A stretch of DNA of 64,000 bases from Mycolicibacterium sp. YH-1 (GCF_022557175.1 NZ_CP092915.1:3968001-4032000), one strand, 5' to 3'. Positions 1 to 10,386 are shown, counted from the first letter of the stretch. Numbers and translations: made by a program. The notes: a model not told the origin generated them from the letters alone.

Positions 1-1398
1 CGTTGATCCGGTCGGCAGGGTGATGACGTCACCCTTCGGGGTGAAGACGAAGATCTCCTGCACCGCAAGGTCGTAACGCAGCGACTCCAGGAACTCTCCG
101 GGGTCGGCGGCCTCCCGCTGCCAGTCGAGCAGCTGGCGCATCCACGCCATGTCGTCGATCTCGGCGGTGGCGTGGCCGGCGGGGACGCCGTTGCGACCCT
201 TGGCCTCCTTGTAGCGCCAGTGCGCCGCGATGCCGTACTCGGCGGTCTTGTGCATATCGCGGGTGCGGATCTGCACCTCGAGAGGCTTGCCCTCCGGCCC
301 CACCACCGTGGTGTGCAGGGACTGGTACACGCCGTACCGCGGTTGGGCGATGTAGTCCTTGAACCGCCCGGCGATCGGCTGCCACAGCGAGTGAACGACG
401 CCGACGGCCGCGTAGCAGTCCCGGATCTCATCGCACAGGATCCGCACGCCAACCAGGTCGTGGATATCGTCGAAGTCGCGACCCTTGACGATCATCTTCT
501 GATAGATCGACCAGTAGTGCTTTGGCCTGCCCTCGACGACGGCACTGATCTTCATCGCGGCGAGCGAGGCGTTGATCTCGGCGCGCACCTTGGCCAGATA
601 GGTGTCGCGGGACGGGGCCCGGTCGGCCACCAGGCGCACGATCTCCTCGTACTTCTTGGGGTGCAGGATCGCGAAGGACAGATCCTCCAGCTCCCACTTT
701 ACGGTCGCCATACCCAACCGATGCGCAAGTGGGGCAATGACTTCCAGCGTTTCGCGAGCCTTACGTGCCTGCTTCTCCGGCGGCAGGAAGCGCATGGTGC
801 GCATATTGTGCAGGCGGTCGGCGACCTTGATCACCAGAACCCGTGGGTCGCGGGCCATCGCGGTGATCATCTTGCGGATGGTCTCGGCCTCGGCGGCGGT
901 GCCCAGGACCACCTTGTCGAGTTTGGTGACGCCGTCGACCAGGTGGCCAACCTCGCTGCCGAACTCGGTGATCAAGGCCTCCAGGGTGTACCCGGTGTCC
1001 TCGACGGTGTCATGCAGAAGCGCCGCGACGAGCGTCGTGGTGTCCATGCCCAGTTCGGCCAGGATGTTGGCCACTGCCAACGGATGGGTGATGTAGGGGT
1101 CACCGGAGCGGCGCAGCTGATCGGCGTGCCGCTTCTCTGCCACGTCGAATGCGCGCTGCAGTAATGAGACGTCCGCCTTGGGGTAGACCTCGCGGTGCAC
1201 GGCGACCAGCGGCTCAAGCACCGGATTCACGGTGCTGCGCTGAGACGTCATCCGGCGCGCCAGCCTGGCCCGGACCCGCCTCGATGCGCTCGAGGTGGTC
1301 TTCGTCGTCTCTGGGACGGCCTGCGCCTCGGGGGTCACCGCGTCCGCGGGCACGACGGGCAGGGGCTGAGTCTGGGTCAGGGCATGATCGTCAGCCAT
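1..1398 (-). CDS. relA: Bifunctional (p)ppGpp synthetase/hydrolase, N-terminal part (cut by window edge)
   Basis: RelA/SpoT homologue that makes and degrades the stringent-response alarmone (p)ppGpp in the cytoplasm. The 466 visible residues hold the N-terminal HD hydrolase domain, with an HDTVED motif near residue 129, and the synthetase domain with [11 protein letters not shown] and [14 protein letters not shown]. The fragment stops where the TGS domain begins ([15 protein letters not shown]). The C-terminal TGS and ACT domains lie outside the window. The ATG is preceded by a strong AGGAGGTGG ribosome binding site. Both catalytic halves look intact, as expected for the single long mycobacterial Rel enzyme. 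It follows apt on the same strand, the standard mycobacterial order. Confidence 0.97.
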   Translation of the reverse strand, partial: MADDHALTQTQPLPVVPADAVTPEAQAVPETTKTTSSASRRVRARLARRMTSQRSTVNPVLEPLVAVHREVYPKADVSLLQRAFDVAEKRHADQLRRSGDPYITHPLAVANILAELGMDTTTLVAALLHDTVEDTGYTLEALITEFGSEVGHLVDGVTKLDKVVLGTAAEAETIRKMITAMARDPRVLVIKVADRLHNMRTMRFLPPEKQARKARETLEVIAPLAHRLGMATVKWELEDLSFAILHPKKYEEIVRLVADRAPSRDTYLAKVRAEINASLAAMKISAVVEGRPKHYWSIYQKMIVKGRDFDDIHDLVGVRILCDEIRDCYAAVGVVHSLWQPIAGRFKDYIAQPRYGVYQSLHTTVVGPEGKPLEVQIRTRDMHKTAEYGIAAHWRYKEAKGRNGVPAGHATAEIDDMAWMRQLLDWQREAADPGEFLESLRYDLAVQEIFVFTPKGDVITLPTGST

Positions 1399-1440
1399 TC
1401 CCACCACCTCCTGACCGTCTCACTCCGTCGAGGATATCCC

Positions 1441-1983
1441 TCACACCACAGTGAGGCTCGTGACCGGTAGCGGTTGGACCCGTTCGCGTCCGCCAAGGGC
1501 GCTCAATTCGAGAACCACGGCCGCTGCGGGGACGATGGCACCGCAACGCTCCAGCAGTCGCGCAGCCGCGGCCAGCGTGCCTCCGGTGGCCAGCACATCG
1601 TCGATGAGGAAGACGCGACGGCCTGAGATATCGATACCGTCGGCTGGTATCTCGAGGATCGCCTCGCCGTACTCGAGGGCGTAACTCTCCCCAAACACCG
1701 GCGGCGGCAACTTGCCTCCCTTGCGGACTGCGAGAACCCCGGTGCCCAGCAGGGTCGCGACCGCCCCGCCCAGCAGGAAGCCGCGGGCGTCGATACCCGC
1801 GACCAGGTCGGAGCCCACGGCAATCTCGGCCAACGCCTTGGTGACGGTGGCCAGCCCGACGGCATCGGCCAGCACCGGCGTCAGGTCCTTGAACTGGATC
1901 CCCGGTTCCGGGAAGTCGGCGACATTCCGCGTCAACGCCGAGATCACCCGCGCCACCTCGGAGGTACCGCCGTCGTCCGTCAC
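1441..1983 (-). CDS. apt: Adenine phosphoribosyltransferase
   Basis: Purine salvage enzyme that joins adenine and PRPP to give AMP. The 180-residue protein has [15 protein letters not shown] near the N-terminus, [11 protein letters not shown] in the middle, and the PRPP-binding loop [14 protein letters not shown]. The start chosen is a GTG that overlaps the TGA of the upstream lipoprotein gene (GTGA). The frame stays open a further 45 codons upstream, but that part is antisense-like and lies inside the lipoprotein gene. The length fits the family. Coupling to the lipoprotein and nearness to relA repeat the conserved mycobacterial arrangement. Confidence 0.95.
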   Translation of the reverse strand: MTDDGGTSEVARVISALTRNVADFPEPGIQFKDLTPVLADAVGLATVTKALAEIAVGSDLVAGIDARGFLLGGAVATLLGTGVLAVRKGGKLPPPVFGESYALEYGEAILEIPADGIDISGRRVFLIDDVLATGGTLAAAARLLERCGAIVPAAAVVLELSALGGRERVQPLPVTSLTVV

Positions 1984-3635
1984 GTCTCCAGTACCCACCT
2001 GTCCATGTTCCAGCCGGCACCCCAGCGTGTCGGATTGCTGCTGACGGCGAACATCTTCGATGAGGTCAGCAGGATGCGCTGCTGACGGTACAGCGGCAGC
2101 GTCGGCATATCGGCCCACAGCACCGGAGCGCCGTCGCGCAACAACCGGGCGGTCTCCTTCGGGTCCGCCGTCACCGCGAGGGCGGCGATGATGCCGTCGA
2201 TCTGCTCATTGGAGTAGCCCGACAGATTGTTGCCGTTGCCGCTGTGCAGGTCGTAGGCGTCCATTGCCGACGACCCGGTGGAACCACTACCCGTCGCCCC
2301 GCCGGTGCTTGCGACCAACGCGTCGATTTGGTTGTCGCGCAGCGATTGTGGGCCGACGTCGGCACCGGCAGCATCGACCACCGTGATCCCCGCCGCGGCG
2401 CAGGACTTCGCGATCGTGCCCACGACGGCGGCCAGGCGCGCGTTGGGACTCTGATACCCGATTCGCACGGCCAGTGGCCGGCCATCTATCGCGTCGCGGG
2501 CGGCGTCGGGGTTGGCGACGCTGTATCGGTCGGCGTCCAGCCCGCTCTCAGAGGCCGTGAGCGAGTCCTCCGACGCCGGGTTGAGCCGGTTGTTGACGAT
2601 CGGCGTCTCGGCGTTGCGTGCGATGACGTCACGCGGCGTGCACAGCGCCACCGCACGACGGGCAGCCGGATCGGCCAGTGGGCCAGCGGCGGCGAAGATG
2701 ATCTGCTCGATACCCGCCGACGAGGTGTCCGTGCGCACGTACTCGTTGGGCAGCGTCAGCGTGCCCGACGATCCCGCGGCGATGTCCACGACATCGTAGA
2801 AGCCCTCGTTGACCCGATCCTGGATATCGGCGCCACGCGGCCACACCGTGACCCTTGCGGTGACGGGCTTCGCGCCCCACCAGCGGTCGTTGGCGACCAG
2901 GACGACCGCACCCGCCTCTGTCACCTCTTCGAGCTTGTAGGGGCCCGATGACGGGAACTTCTTCAGATCCACACCGGGGGCCAGGTTCCACGTCTGATTC
3001 CACGCCGCGGCGATGCGCTCGACGGTCGGCCCATCGCCGGCCTGCAGCGCGGTGGTCACCCCACCGTCGCCGAGGCCGAGCTCGTCGGCCAGCACGTGCG
3101 ACGGCATCATCGACGTCGCCGAGAACAGCTGCCCGAAGTCGACGAAGGCGCGGTCCTGGGCGAACGCCACCCGGGCCCGTTTCTGGCCAGGAGCGCAGTC
3201 GATGGTCGCGATGTCGATGTAGCCGGCCCGGCTGGCGGCGTCGAAGGCCGGGAAGCGGCCCGACTGCGCGGCCCAGGCCAACACCATGTCATCACAGGTG
3301 ATCGGCTTGCCGTCGGAGTACACGGCACTGTCGTTGATCTGGTAGTCGAGCACCAGCGGGGACCGCCCGACCACGGCGATCGAACCGAAGTCACGATCGC
3401 CGACGATCTGCCCGTCCGGCCCGTGATAGTTGAACCCGGTGAGCGCCCGCGCGAAGGCCTGCGAGCCGCCCGATGCCGCTCCGACAACCGTGTTGGTGTT
3501 GTAGGTGGACAGCGCGCCGTCCACGGCGTAGTCGATGTCCTCTGCGGCACTACCCGAGCACGCGGACAGCGCCAGTCCGGCGACTAGCGACAGCGTCGCC
3601 GCCAGGATCGCGGGTCGCCGGAACCGGGCAGTCAT
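1980..3635 (-). CDS. Lipoprotein of the peptide/solute-binding protein family 5 (DppA-like)
   Basis: Predicted secreted lipoprotein of 551 residues. A basic N-terminus and hydrophobic segment end in an LSAC lipobox with the lipidated cysteine at residue 26. The body has the pattern of family 5 extracellular solute-binding proteins (for example [15 protein letters not shown] and a C-terminal PLYRQQRIL stretch). It sits between secF and apt as in M. tuberculosis, where the equivalent is an uncharacterised conserved lipoprotein. No permease or ATPase genes accompany it, so it may work with a transporter encoded elsewhere or have another envelope role. It overlaps apt by four bases and begins six bases after secF ends. 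Confidence 0.85.
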   Translation of the reverse strand: MTARFRRPAILAATLSLVAGLALSACSGSAAEDIDYAVDGALSTYNTNTVVGAASGGSQAFARALTGFNYHGPDGQIVGDRDFGSIAVVGRSPLVLDYQINDSAVYSDGKPITCDDMVLAWAAQSGRFPAFDAASRAGYIDIATIDCAPGQKRARVAFAQDRAFVDFGQLFSATSMMPSHVLADELGLGDGGVTTALQAGDGPTVERIAAAWNQTWNLAPGVDLKKFPSSGPYKLEEVTEAGAVVLVANDRWWGAKPVTARVTVWPRGADIQDRVNEGFYDVVDIAAGSSGTLTLPNEYVRTDTSSAGIEQIIFAAAGPLADPAARRAVALCTPRDVIARNAETPIVNNRLNPASEDSLTASESGLDADRYSVANPDAARDAIDGRPLAVRIGYQSPNARLAAVVGTIAKSCAAAGITVVDAAGADVGPQSLRDNQIDALVASTGGATGSGSTGSSAMDAYDLHSGNGNNLSGYSNEQIDGIIAALAVTADPKETARLLRDGAPVLWADMPTLPLYRQQRILLTSSKMFAVSSNPTRWGAGWNMDRWVLET

Positions 3636-3641
3636 AGCGAC

Positions 3642-4889
3642 CTACTGCCTGGGAGTCCGCTTACCCGACGGTCGACCGGTGGGGCGGATCGGCTTGGCTC
3701 CGGGTGCGGGCTTGTCAGGTGCAATGGCCGCGGGGGCGGACGCTGTCACGGCGACCGCTTCCGGTGATCCGGTCTCCTCGCCTGCGGCAGCCTTCGACGA
3801 CACGCCCTTGCGCCGGTTCATCACCTTGCGAGTGTGGTTGCGCACCAGCTCGGTCCGCTCACGCAGAGTCACCAGAAGCGGCGTCGCGAAGAAGATCGAC
3901 GAGTACGTACCGACGATGACGCCGACCAACTGCACCAGGGCGAGATCCTGCAGGGTTCCCACACCCAGCAGCCAGACCGCGACGACGATGAGCGCCAGGA
4001 TCGGCAGTACCGAGATAACACTGGTGTTGATCGACCGCATGAAGGTCTGGTTGATCGCCAGGTTGGCCTGCTCGGCGAACGTGCGCCTGGTGGTGTGCTC
4101 GAAGCCGTGGGTGTTCTCCTCGACCTTGTCGAACACGATGACCGTGTCATAGATCGAGAAACCGAGGATGGTCAGCAGCCCGATCACCGTGGCAGGGGTG
4201 ACCTCGAACCCGACGATCGAGTACACGCCCGCCGTGACGACGAGGTCGAAGACCAGTGACGCCATCGCCGCAGCCGCCATGTAGCGCTCGTAGCGCAGCG
4301 TGATGTAGACCGTGACGATCGCGAGGAAGACCACCAGCGCGATGAGCGCCTTCTTAGTGATCTGGCCACCCCACGTCTCCGACACCGCCGAGTCGCTGAT
4401 CGACTGCTTGCTGGGCTGTCCGTCGGCGCCCTTGGGCTGGAAGGCGTCGAACAACGCCGTCCGCAGGTCCTCGGTCTGATCGTTGGTGAGTGCCTCGGAA
4501 CGGATCTGCACCGTGGCGGAGTCGCCGGTGCCGACGGTGACCACTGACTCGGGGGCCTCACCGATCGTCTTGCTGAACACGGTCTCGACCTGTTCGGTCG
4601 TCACCTGTCCGTGCGAGCCCTGCGCGGGCAGCGACACCTTGGTGCCGCCCTCGAAGTCGATACCGAAGGTGAAGCCACGCACCACGATGCTGATGATCGC
4701 GATGGCCATGATCGCACCGCTGATCCCGTACCACAGATTGCGCTTGCCGACGACATTGAATGCGCCGGTGCCGGTGTAGAGCCGGATGAAGAAACCATGC
4801 TGGGGCGCTGTCGACGTCGCGGCCATCAGCTCCTCGCCCGTCGGGACGACGTCGGCATCCGTGTCCAGGGGTTGCTCGTGTTTGGCCAT
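3642..4889 (-). CDS. secF: Protein-export membrane protein SecF
   Basis: Partner of SecD in the SecDF complex, which uses the proton gradient to help pull proteins through SecYEG. The 415-residue protein has a first membrane segment after LWYGISG, the periplasmic motif FGIDFEGGT, and a C-terminal block of membrane helices with GFSIYDTVIVFDKVEEN. The last 50 or so residues form an Ala/Pro/Lys-rich cytoplasmic tail. I chose the ATG five bases after the secD stop, preceded by GGAGAG; an in-frame start 23 codons upstream lies inside secD. It is the middle gene of a yajC-secD-secF operon. Confidence 0.96.
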   Translation of the reverse strand: MAKHEQPLDTDADVVPTGEELMAATSTAPQHGFFIRLYTGTGAFNVVGKRNLWYGISGAIMAIAIISIVVRGFTFGIDFEGGTKVSLPAQGSHGQVTTEQVETVFSKTIGEAPESVVTVGTGDSATVQIRSEALTNDQTEDLRTALFDAFQPKGADGQPSKQSISDSAVSETWGGQITKKALIALVVFLAIVTVYITLRYERYMAAAAMASLVFDLVVTAGVYSIVGFEVTPATVIGLLTILGFSIYDTVIVFDKVEENTHGFEHTTRRTFAEQANLAINQTFMRSINTSVISVLPILALIVVAVWLLGVGTLQDLALVQLVGVIVGTYSSIFFATPLLVTLRERTELVRNHTRKVMNRRKGVSSKAAAGEETGSPEAVAVTASAPAAIAPDKPAPGAKPIRPTGRPSGKRTPRQ

Positions 4890-4893
4890 GTCG

Positions 4894-6747
4894 TTACCGC
4901 TCTCCCGTCGATGCCGCCGCGGCCCGTCGTTCGCGCGCGATCTGCTGAACCGCGCCAAGGCCGTTCATCGACGGCTTGGCGAGCAGCGCCGTCTTCGACG
5001 ACAGGTACACCAGCGGCCAGGTCACCAGGAACACCACGACGACGTCGAGGATGGTGGTCAGGCCGAGCGTGAACGCGAAGCCCTTCACCTGTCCGACGGC
5101 CAGGACGTAGAGCACCGCGGCGGCGATGAACGTGACCGCGTTGCCCGACAGAATCGTCTTGCGGGCGCGTGCCCAACCGCGTGGCACGGCCGACCGGTAG
5201 GAGCGGCCCTCTCGGATCTCGTCCTTGATGCGCTCGAAGAACACCACGAACGAGTCCGCGGTGGTGCCGATGCCGATGATCAGACCCGCGATACCCGCGA
5301 GGTCCAGCGTGTAGTTGATGTAACGCCCCAGCAGAACCAGGATCGCGAAGACCATCGCACCCGCAAGGATGAGCGACAACGCTGTGAGCAGGCCCAGCAC
5401 TCGGTAATAGAGCAATGAGTACAACAGCACCAGACCGAGGCCTATCGCACCCGCGAGCAGACCGGCACGCAGCGACGTCAAACCGAGTGTCGCGGAGACG
5501 GTTTCGGCCTCCGATGACTCGAATGACAGCGGCAGCGAGCCGTACTTGAGGACGTTGGCGAGTTCTTTCGCCGAACTCTGGGTGAACTGGCCGGTGATCT
5601 GGGTGTTGCCACCGGGGATGGGCTCGTTGATCGCGGGTGCACTGACCACCTGCGAGTCGAGCGTGAACGCCGTCTGGGTGCCGACGTTGGCTGCGGTGAA
5701 GTCGGCCCACACGTTGGCGGCGTCACTCTTGAACTCGAGGTCGACGACGTACTCGCCGCGCTGCGTGTCCAGGCCGGAACTCGCGTTCTTGATGCCCTCA
5801 CCGCTGATGATCGACTTGTCCAGCAGATAGACCTGGGTGTGGTCCTCCGAGCACGTGACGAGCGGCAGGTTGGGATCGTCGTTGCCTGCCAGCACATCCT
5901 CGTCGTTGCACCGGGTGGCCTGGAACTGCAGCGCCAACAGCTGGATCTGCTGTTCGGTGCTCTGACGCAGCGCCTTCTCGTCGGAGATCTGCTGCGCCTT
6001 GGCCTCCCGTGAGCCCGGTGCGGGTGCAGGTGGTGCCGGCGGTGCTGCCGGAGGCGGCGTGCCGCCGGCAGGCGGGGCCTCAGCCGGCGGGGCATCGGGT
6101 GCTGGTGTCGGCGGCGGGGTCGGCGCCGGCTCCTCGGGGAAGGGCCGCGGTTGCGGTGCTGGTTCAGGTGCGGGTGCTGGCGCCTCAGCGGCGCCCGGCA
6201 GCACCGGTTCGCCTGGCCGCGGCGGCACGATCGGTGCCTCCGGTTCGGCTGGTGCGAACAACGGCGGCACCCCCGGGGCGCCCGGCGCGCCGGGCATGCC
6301 CGGTGCTCCCGGCATACCCGGAACTCCGCCGGCTGGCGCCTCTGCGGGCGGAGGTGTCTGACTCTGCGCCGGGATCACGTGAATGACGGGCCGAATATAG
6401 AGCCGTGCCGTCTGTCCGAGGTTGCGCGCCTCGCTGCTGTCGTCACCGGGCACGGTGATGACCAGGTTCTCGCCGTCGATAACCACCTCGGAACCCGAGA
6501 CGCCCAGACCGTCGACGCGGTCGCCGATGATCTGTTGGGCCTGGGTCAGCGCCTCACGAGTGGGCGGTGAGCCGTCGGGTGTGCGTGCCGTCAGCGTGAC
6601 ACGGGTCCCGCCCTGCAGATCGATGCCGAGTTTTGGCTTGGCCTGCTTGTCACCGGTGAAGAACACCAGCGAGAAAGCACCGATCAGAAGGACCAGGAAG
6701 AGCGTCAGGTAGCGGTACGGGTGCACCGGCGAAGAAGTCGATGCCAC
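4894..6747 (-). CDS. secD: Protein-export membrane protein SecD
   Basis: Larger subunit of the SecDF export motor, in the cytoplasmic membrane with a big extracytoplasmic domain. The 617 residues begin with a single membrane helix (about 13-31), then [14 protein letters not shown], the periplasmic region, and five membrane helices at the C-terminus with [24 protein letters not shown]. Residues 129-246 are a long Pro/Ala-rich insertion with collagen-like GMPGAPG repeats in the periplasmic part. The start is a GTG with AGGAG upstream. Stop and next start (secF) are five bases apart, so the two subunits are very likely translated together. Confidence 0.96.
   Translation of the reverse strand: MASTSSPVHPYRYLTLFLVLLIGAFSLVFFTGDKQAKPKLGIDLQGGTRVTLTARTPDGSPPTREALTQAQQIIGDRVDGLGVSGSEVVIDGENLVITVPGDDSSEARNLGQTARLYIRPVIHVIPAQSQTPPPAEAPAGGVPGMPGAPGMPGAPGAPGVPPLFAPAEPEAPIVPPRPGEPVLPGAAEAPAPAPEPAPQPRPFPEEPAPTPPPTPAPDAPPAEAPPAGGTPPPAAPPAPPAPAPGSREAKAQQISDEKALRQSTEQQIQLLALQFQATRCNDEDVLAGNDDPNLPLVTCSEDHTQVYLLDKSIISGEGIKNASSGLDTQRGEYVVDLEFKSDAANVWADFTAANVGTQTAFTLDSQVVSAPAINEPIPGGNTQITGQFTQSSAKELANVLKYGSLPLSFESSEAETVSATLGLTSLRAGLLAGAIGLGLVLLYSLLYYRVLGLLTALSLILAGAMVFAILVLLGRYINYTLDLAGIAGLIIGIGTTADSFVVFFERIKDEIREGRSYRSAVPRGWARARKTILSGNAVTFIAAAVLYVLAVGQVKGFAFTLGLTTILDVVVVFLVTWPLVYLSSKTALLAKPSMNGLGAVQQIARERRAAAASTGER
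6010..6363 (-). repeat. Low-complexity Pro/Ala-rich segment within secD
   Basis: This stretch encodes about 118 residues that are mostly proline, alanine, glycine and glutamate, including short collagen-like GMPGAPG and GAPGAPG units and PAPAPEPAP runs. It lies in the extracytoplasmic part of SecD between the first domain and the conserved region starting SREAKAQQ. Its reverse strand is also open, which is a by-product of the biased composition. Confidence 0.8.
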
Positions 6748-6817
6748 GTTGCTTGAATCTCCTCAGGTCGTGCGTCAGCACCGCAAAGGGTACGTGGTGG
6801 GGCTGAGTGCTCCGCTG

Positions 6818-7186
6818 TCAGTCTTTCTTGATCTGATTCGGATCGGCCGTGGCCTCGGTGCCGGTGGTCACATCTGCGACGTCATCGGCGTACTCATCGG
6901 TCTCGGTGTCGTCCTCGTCGTACTCATCATCGGCCTCGATACGGTCGCGCACGGCGAGCTTCATCCAGGTGGTCACAACACCCGGCGCGATCTCGAGATC
7001 GACGGTGTCGTCGGAGACGTCGGTGATGGTGGCCTGCAGGCCAGACGTGGTGTGGACGCGGTCGCCCACGGTCAGCGACTCGTGCAGGTCGATCGTCGCC
7101 TGCATCGCCTTCTTCTGGCGGCGCGAGGCGAAGAACATGAATGCGCCAAGGATGATGAGCAGCGGAAGGAAGACGACGAGGTCCAT
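6818..7186 (-). CDS. yajC: Preprotein translocase subunit YajC
   Basis: Small single-pass membrane protein that associates with SecDF. The chosen 122-residue form starts MDLVVFLPLLII, which puts the membrane helix at the N-terminus as usual for the family, followed by FFASRRQKKAMQ and the conserved core VGDRVHTTSGLQATI and PGVVTTWMKLAVRD. The tail is unusually acidic (runs of D, E and T). Two longer in-frame starts exist at 7213 and 7240; ribosome binding sites are weak at all three, so the start is uncertain. It is the first gene of the yajC-secD-secF operon. Confidence 0.92.
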   Translation of the reverse strand: MDLVVFLPLLIILGAFMFFASRRQKKAMQATIDLHESLTVGDRVHTTSGLQATITDVSDDTVDLEIAPGVVTTWMKLAVRDRIEADDEYDEDDTETDEYADDVADVTTGTEATADPNQIKKD

Positions 7187-7395
7187 CTCAGAATTGTCTT
7201 TCGTGTCAGTCATGCGTGTCGCGCCCTGACAGACAGTCACAGGCCCGCTTGAACTTCTAGTGTGCCATCACCGCAGATCCCAGCGGAATCCGACACCACT
7301 GGAGAGAATCGCGCACGCCGGTCCCGCTCCCCTCGACGCGTCGCGACAACCGAATGCGTGGTGATCGACTCGGTTTGATACCGAATCCGCACCCG

Positions 7396-7414
7396 ATGAC
7401 GACTCATGACGACT
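7396..7414 (+). repeat. Direct repeat ATGACGACT x2 upstream of the gabT promoter
   Basis: Two copies of ATGACGACT are spaced 10 bases start to start, one helical turn, and end about eight bases before a predicted -35 element. This placing is typical of a binding site for an activator on the same face of DNA. The binding protein is unknown. Confidence 0.4.
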
Positions 7415-7421
7415 ATTACGG

Positions 7422-7449
7422 TTGTGCATCGCGGTCGGCCGACTAGGCT
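7422..7449 (+). promoter_or_regulatory. Predicted sigma-A-type promoter for gabT
   Basis: TTGTGC and TAGGCT are separated by 16 bases, a fair match to mycobacterial -35 and -10 elements. Transcription would begin near 7456 and leave a leader of roughly 90 bases before the gabT start codon. This is prediction from sequence only. Confidence 0.4.
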
Positions 7450-7548
7450 GGCACACGGACGTCGCGGGGCGCCCGCCTCCGTTGGCCGCGCACCGACCGT
7501 TCCCCGTAATCCCCCCTCGCAAGAGCACTGCGAACTGGAGTATCAGAC

Positions 7549-8898
7549 GTGACAACCCCAAAGACGTTGGAACAGAGCCGTCACCTCGCCACCGCAATCC
7601 CCGGCCCGAAGTCCTCGGCCCTCATCGAACGCAAGGGCGCCGCCGTTGCCAGGGGCGTGGGCACCACGATGCCGGTGTACGCGGCGCGTGCGGGTGGCGG
7701 AATCGTCGAGGACGTCGATGGCAACCGATTGATCGATCTGGGCTCGGGGATCGCGGTCACCACCATCGGCAACGCCTCCCCCCGAGTGGTCGAAGCCGTC
7801 TCCGCCCAGGCGGCCGACTTCACCCACACCTGCTTCATGGTCACGCCTTATGAGGAGTACGTCGCGGTCTGCGAACACCTCAACAGACTGACCCCAGTGG
7901 CCGGCGAGAAGCGTTCGGCGCTGTTCAACTCCGGCTCGGAGGCCGTCGAGAACGCGGTCAAGATCGCCCGCGCGTACACCCATAAGCAGGCCGTGGTGGC
8001 GTTCGATCATGCGTATCACGGGCGCACCAACCTGACCATGGCGCTGACGGCGAAGTCGATGCCCTACAAGCACGGCTTCGGCCCGTTCGCGCCCGAGATC
8101 TACCGGGCTCCACTGTCCTATCCGTTCCGCGACGCCGAGTTCGGCAAGGAACTGGCCACCGACGGTGAACTCGCCGCGCGCCGGGCCCTGAGCATCATCG
8201 ACAAGCAGGTCGGCGCCGACAACCTGGCCGCCGTGATCATCGAGCCGATCCAGGGCGAGGGCGGCTTCATCGTTCCCGCCGAGGGCTTCCTGTCCACCCT
8301 CCTGCAGTGGTGTCGCGCCAACGGTGTCGTCTTCATCGCCGATGAGGTGCAGACCGGTTTCGCCCGCACCGGCGCGATGTTCGCCTGCGAACACGAGGGC
8401 ATCGACCCGGATCTCATCGTCACCGCGAAGGGCATCGCCGACGGCCTGCCATTGTCGGCTGTCACCGGTCGCGCCGAGATCATGGACGCTCCGCACGTCA
8501 GTGGCCTCGGCGGCACCTACGGCGGCAATCCCATCGCGTGTGCCGCGGCATTGGCGACCATCGCGACCATCGAGTCCGACGGGCTGGTCGCTCGCGCCAA
8601 GGAGATTGAAACCCTCATGAAGGGCCGGCTCGACGCCCTGCAGGCCGACGACGACCGGATCGGTGACGTACGCGGTCGGGGCGCGATGATCGCCGTCGAA
8701 CTCGTCAAGCCGGGCACCCTCGAACCCGACGCCGAGCTGACCAAGGCGTTGTGTGCAGGCGCGCACGCGGCGGGCGTCATCGTGCTGTCGTGCGGCACCT
8801 ACGGAAACGTCCTGCGCTTCCTCCCGCCGCTGGCCATCAGCGACGACCTTCTCAACGAGGGTCTCGACATCCTGGCGCAGCTGCTCTCCGTTCTCTGA
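7549..8898 (+). CDS. gabT: 4-aminobutyrate aminotransferase
   Basis: Class III pyridoxal-phosphate aminotransferase that moves the amino group of GABA to 2-oxoglutarate, giving succinate semialdehyde. The 449-residue protein has the class III features: NSGSEAVENAVK for cofactor binding, FIADEVQTGFARTG, and the Schiff-base lysine in TAKGIADGLPLS near residue 294. The start appears to be a GTG, and the ribosome binding site is not strong. It has the conserved mycobacterial position next to yajC. The adjacent downstream aldehyde dehydrogenase would make GABA from aminobutyraldehyde, so the two together form the lower putrescine pathway. Confidence 0.93.
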   Translation: MTTPKTLEQSRHLATAIPGPKSSALIERKGAAVARGVGTTMPVYAARAGGGIVEDVDGNRLIDLGSGIAVTTIGNASPRVVEAVSAQAADFTHTCFMVTPYEEYVAVCEHLNRLTPVAGEKRSALFNSGSEAVENAVKIARAYTHKQAVVAFDHAYHGRTNLTMALTAKSMPYKHGFGPFAPEIYRAPLSYPFRDAEFGKELATDGELAARRALSIIDKQVGADNLAAVIIEPIQGEGGFIVPAEGFLSTLLQWCRANGVVFIADEVQTGFARTGAMFACEHEGIDPDLIVTAKGIADGLPLSAVTGRAEIMDAPHVSGLGGTYGGNPIACAAALATIATIESDGLVARAKEIETLMKGRLDALQADDDRIGDVRGRGAMIAVELVKPGTLEPDAELTKALCAGAHAAGVIVLSCGTYGNVLRFLPPLAISDDLLNEGLDILAQLLSVL

Positions 8899-8928
8899 TC
8901 ACCTCACCCGGAAGGGGATTCACATCTC

Positions 8929-10362
8929 ATGACCACCGTGCAGAACTTCATCGGCGGAAACCTTGTCGACTCCGTCAGCGGAGCCACGATGCCTCTTGTC
9001 GACCCGACCACCGGCGAGACGTACGGCACCGCACCGGTGTCGAACGCACAGGATGTCGACAACGCCTATGAGGCCGCGGCGACGGCGTTCAAGGACTGGA
9101 AGCGCACCACTCCCGCAGCCCGGCAGAAGGCGCTACTCGCCTTCGCCGACGACGTCGAGGCGGCCGCCGCCGACCTCGTCGCCGCCGAGGGCCGCAACAC
9201 CGGCAAGCCCAATCACGTCACCATGGCCGAGGAAATCCCGCCCATGGTCGACCAGATCCGCTTCTTCGCCGGTGCCGCAAGGGTTCTCGAGGGCAAGTCG
9301 GCCGGCGAGTACATGACGGACCACACCTCGTGGATCCGACGCGAACCGGTCGGCGTGGTCGGCCAGGTGGCCCCGTGGAACTACCCGATGATGATGGCGA
9401 TCTGGAAGTTCTGTCCCGCAATCGCCGCCGGCAACACCGTCGTGATCAAGCCCAGCGACACGACGCCGGTCACCACGGTGATGCTGGCCGAACTCGCATC
9501 GAGGCACCTGCCGCCCGGCGTGCTTAACGTCGTGGCGGGTGACCGCGTCACGGGCGCGGCCGTCGTCGCGCACCCCACACCGGAGATGGTGTCGATCACC
9601 GGTTCGGTGGCGGCGGGTCGAGCGGTCGCGGTCAGTGCCGGCGGGCACCTGAAGCGCACACACCTGGAACTCGGCGGCAAGGCCCCGGTGGTCGTGTTCG
9701 CCGACGCCGATATCGCCGCGGCCGCCGAGGGTATCGCGACCGCCGGGTACTTCAACGCCGGGCAGGACTGCACCGCGGCCACCCGCGTGCTGGCGCACGC
9801 ATCGATCGTCGGTGACCTGACCGCCGCGCTGGCCGAGCAGGCCAGAGGCGCGACCACGACGTTCGACAGGGCGGCCGATGACGAGGACGCGTGGGTGCCG
9901 CCGGTGAACAACGCCAACCAGCTGGATCGCGTCCTGTCGTTCTTCACCGACGTACCGGCGCATGCGACCGTGGCAGCTGGCGGAAATCGTCAGGGCGACA
10001 AGGGTTTCTACGTCGAACCGACGGTCGTCAGCGGCCTGCACCAGGACGACCGGATGATCCAGAACGAGATCTTTGGCCCGGTCATCACCGTGCAGTCGTT
10101 CAGCGATGAGGACGAGGCACTCACGTGGGCGAACGGTGTCGAGTACGGCCTGGCGTCCTCGGTGTGGACCAAGGACGTGTCACGGGCGATCCGGATGTCC
10201 AACTCACTGGACTTCGGCTGCGTGTGGATCAACACCCACATCCCGCTCGTCGCCGAGATGCCACACGGCGGTTTCAAGTCCTCCGGCCACGGCAAGGACC
10301 TGTCGATGTACGGGCTCGAGGACTACACCCGGATCAAGCACGTCATGGTCTACACGGGGTAG
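8929..10362 (+). CDS. NAD-dependent aldehyde dehydrogenase, gamma-aminobutyraldehyde type
   Basis: Oxidises an amino-aldehyde, most likely 4-aminobutanal to GABA, in the cytoplasm. The 477-residue protein has the aldehyde dehydrogenase signatures: APWNYPMMM, the catalytic glutamate in LELGGKAP (about residue 247) and the catalytic cysteine in FNAGQDCTAATRV (about 281). The latter motif and the C-terminal MPHGGFKSSGHGKDLSMYG and LEDYTRIKHVM closely resemble E. coli YdcW/PatD. It starts 30 bases after gabT with AAGGGG upstream and is probably in the same transcript, which supports a putrescine to GABA to succinate route. Exact substrate is inferred. Confidence 0.88.
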   Translation: MTTVQNFIGGNLVDSVSGATMPLVDPTTGETYGTAPVSNAQDVDNAYEAAATAFKDWKRTTPAARQKALLAFADDVEAAAADLVAAEGRNTGKPNHVTMAEEIPPMVDQIRFFAGAARVLEGKSAGEYMTDHTSWIRREPVGVVGQVAPWNYPMMMAIWKFCPAIAAGNTVVIKPSDTTPVTTVMLAELASRHLPPGVLNVVAGDRVTGAAVVAHPTPEMVSITGSVAAGRAVAVSAGGHLKRTHLELGGKAPVVVFADADIAAAAEGIATAGYFNAGQDCTAATRVLAHASIVGDLTAALAEQARGATTTFDRAADDEDAWVPPVNNANQLDRVLSFFTDVPAHATVAAGGNRQGDKGFYVEPTVVSGLHQDDRMIQNEIFGPVITVQSFSDEDEALTWANGVEYGLASSVWTKDVSRAIRMSNSLDFGCVWINTHIPLVAEMPHGGFKSSGHGKDLSMYGLEDYTRIKHVMVYTG

Positions 10363-10386
10363 CGGCCTCGTCGAGCGGCTTGCCGG

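Larger units (their letters stand above)
7187..7548. other. Divergent intergenic region between yajC and gabT
   Basis: About 360 bases with no gene I can support on either strand; the one open frame (7268-7597, minus) has no recognisable protein features. The region must carry the promoters for the yajC-secDF operon and for gabT. The part nearest gabT contains a direct repeat and a promoter-like pair, listed separately. Confidence 0.7.

Noticed and set aside
172..1164. 330-codon plus-strand open frame opposite relA
   Set aside because: It has no recognisable domains and is the mirror of the clearly conserved relA gene; long antisense frames are common at this GC content.
5999..6361. Gly/Ala-rich plus-strand frame that resembles a PE_PGRS-like or collagen-like protein
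   Set aside because: It is the reverse strand of the Pro/Ala-rich insertion in secD; its composition follows from that.
7543..8766. 407-codon minus-strand open frame opposite gabT
   Set aside because: Composition is Gly/Asp/Arg-rich without motifs; gabT on the plus strand is unmistakable.
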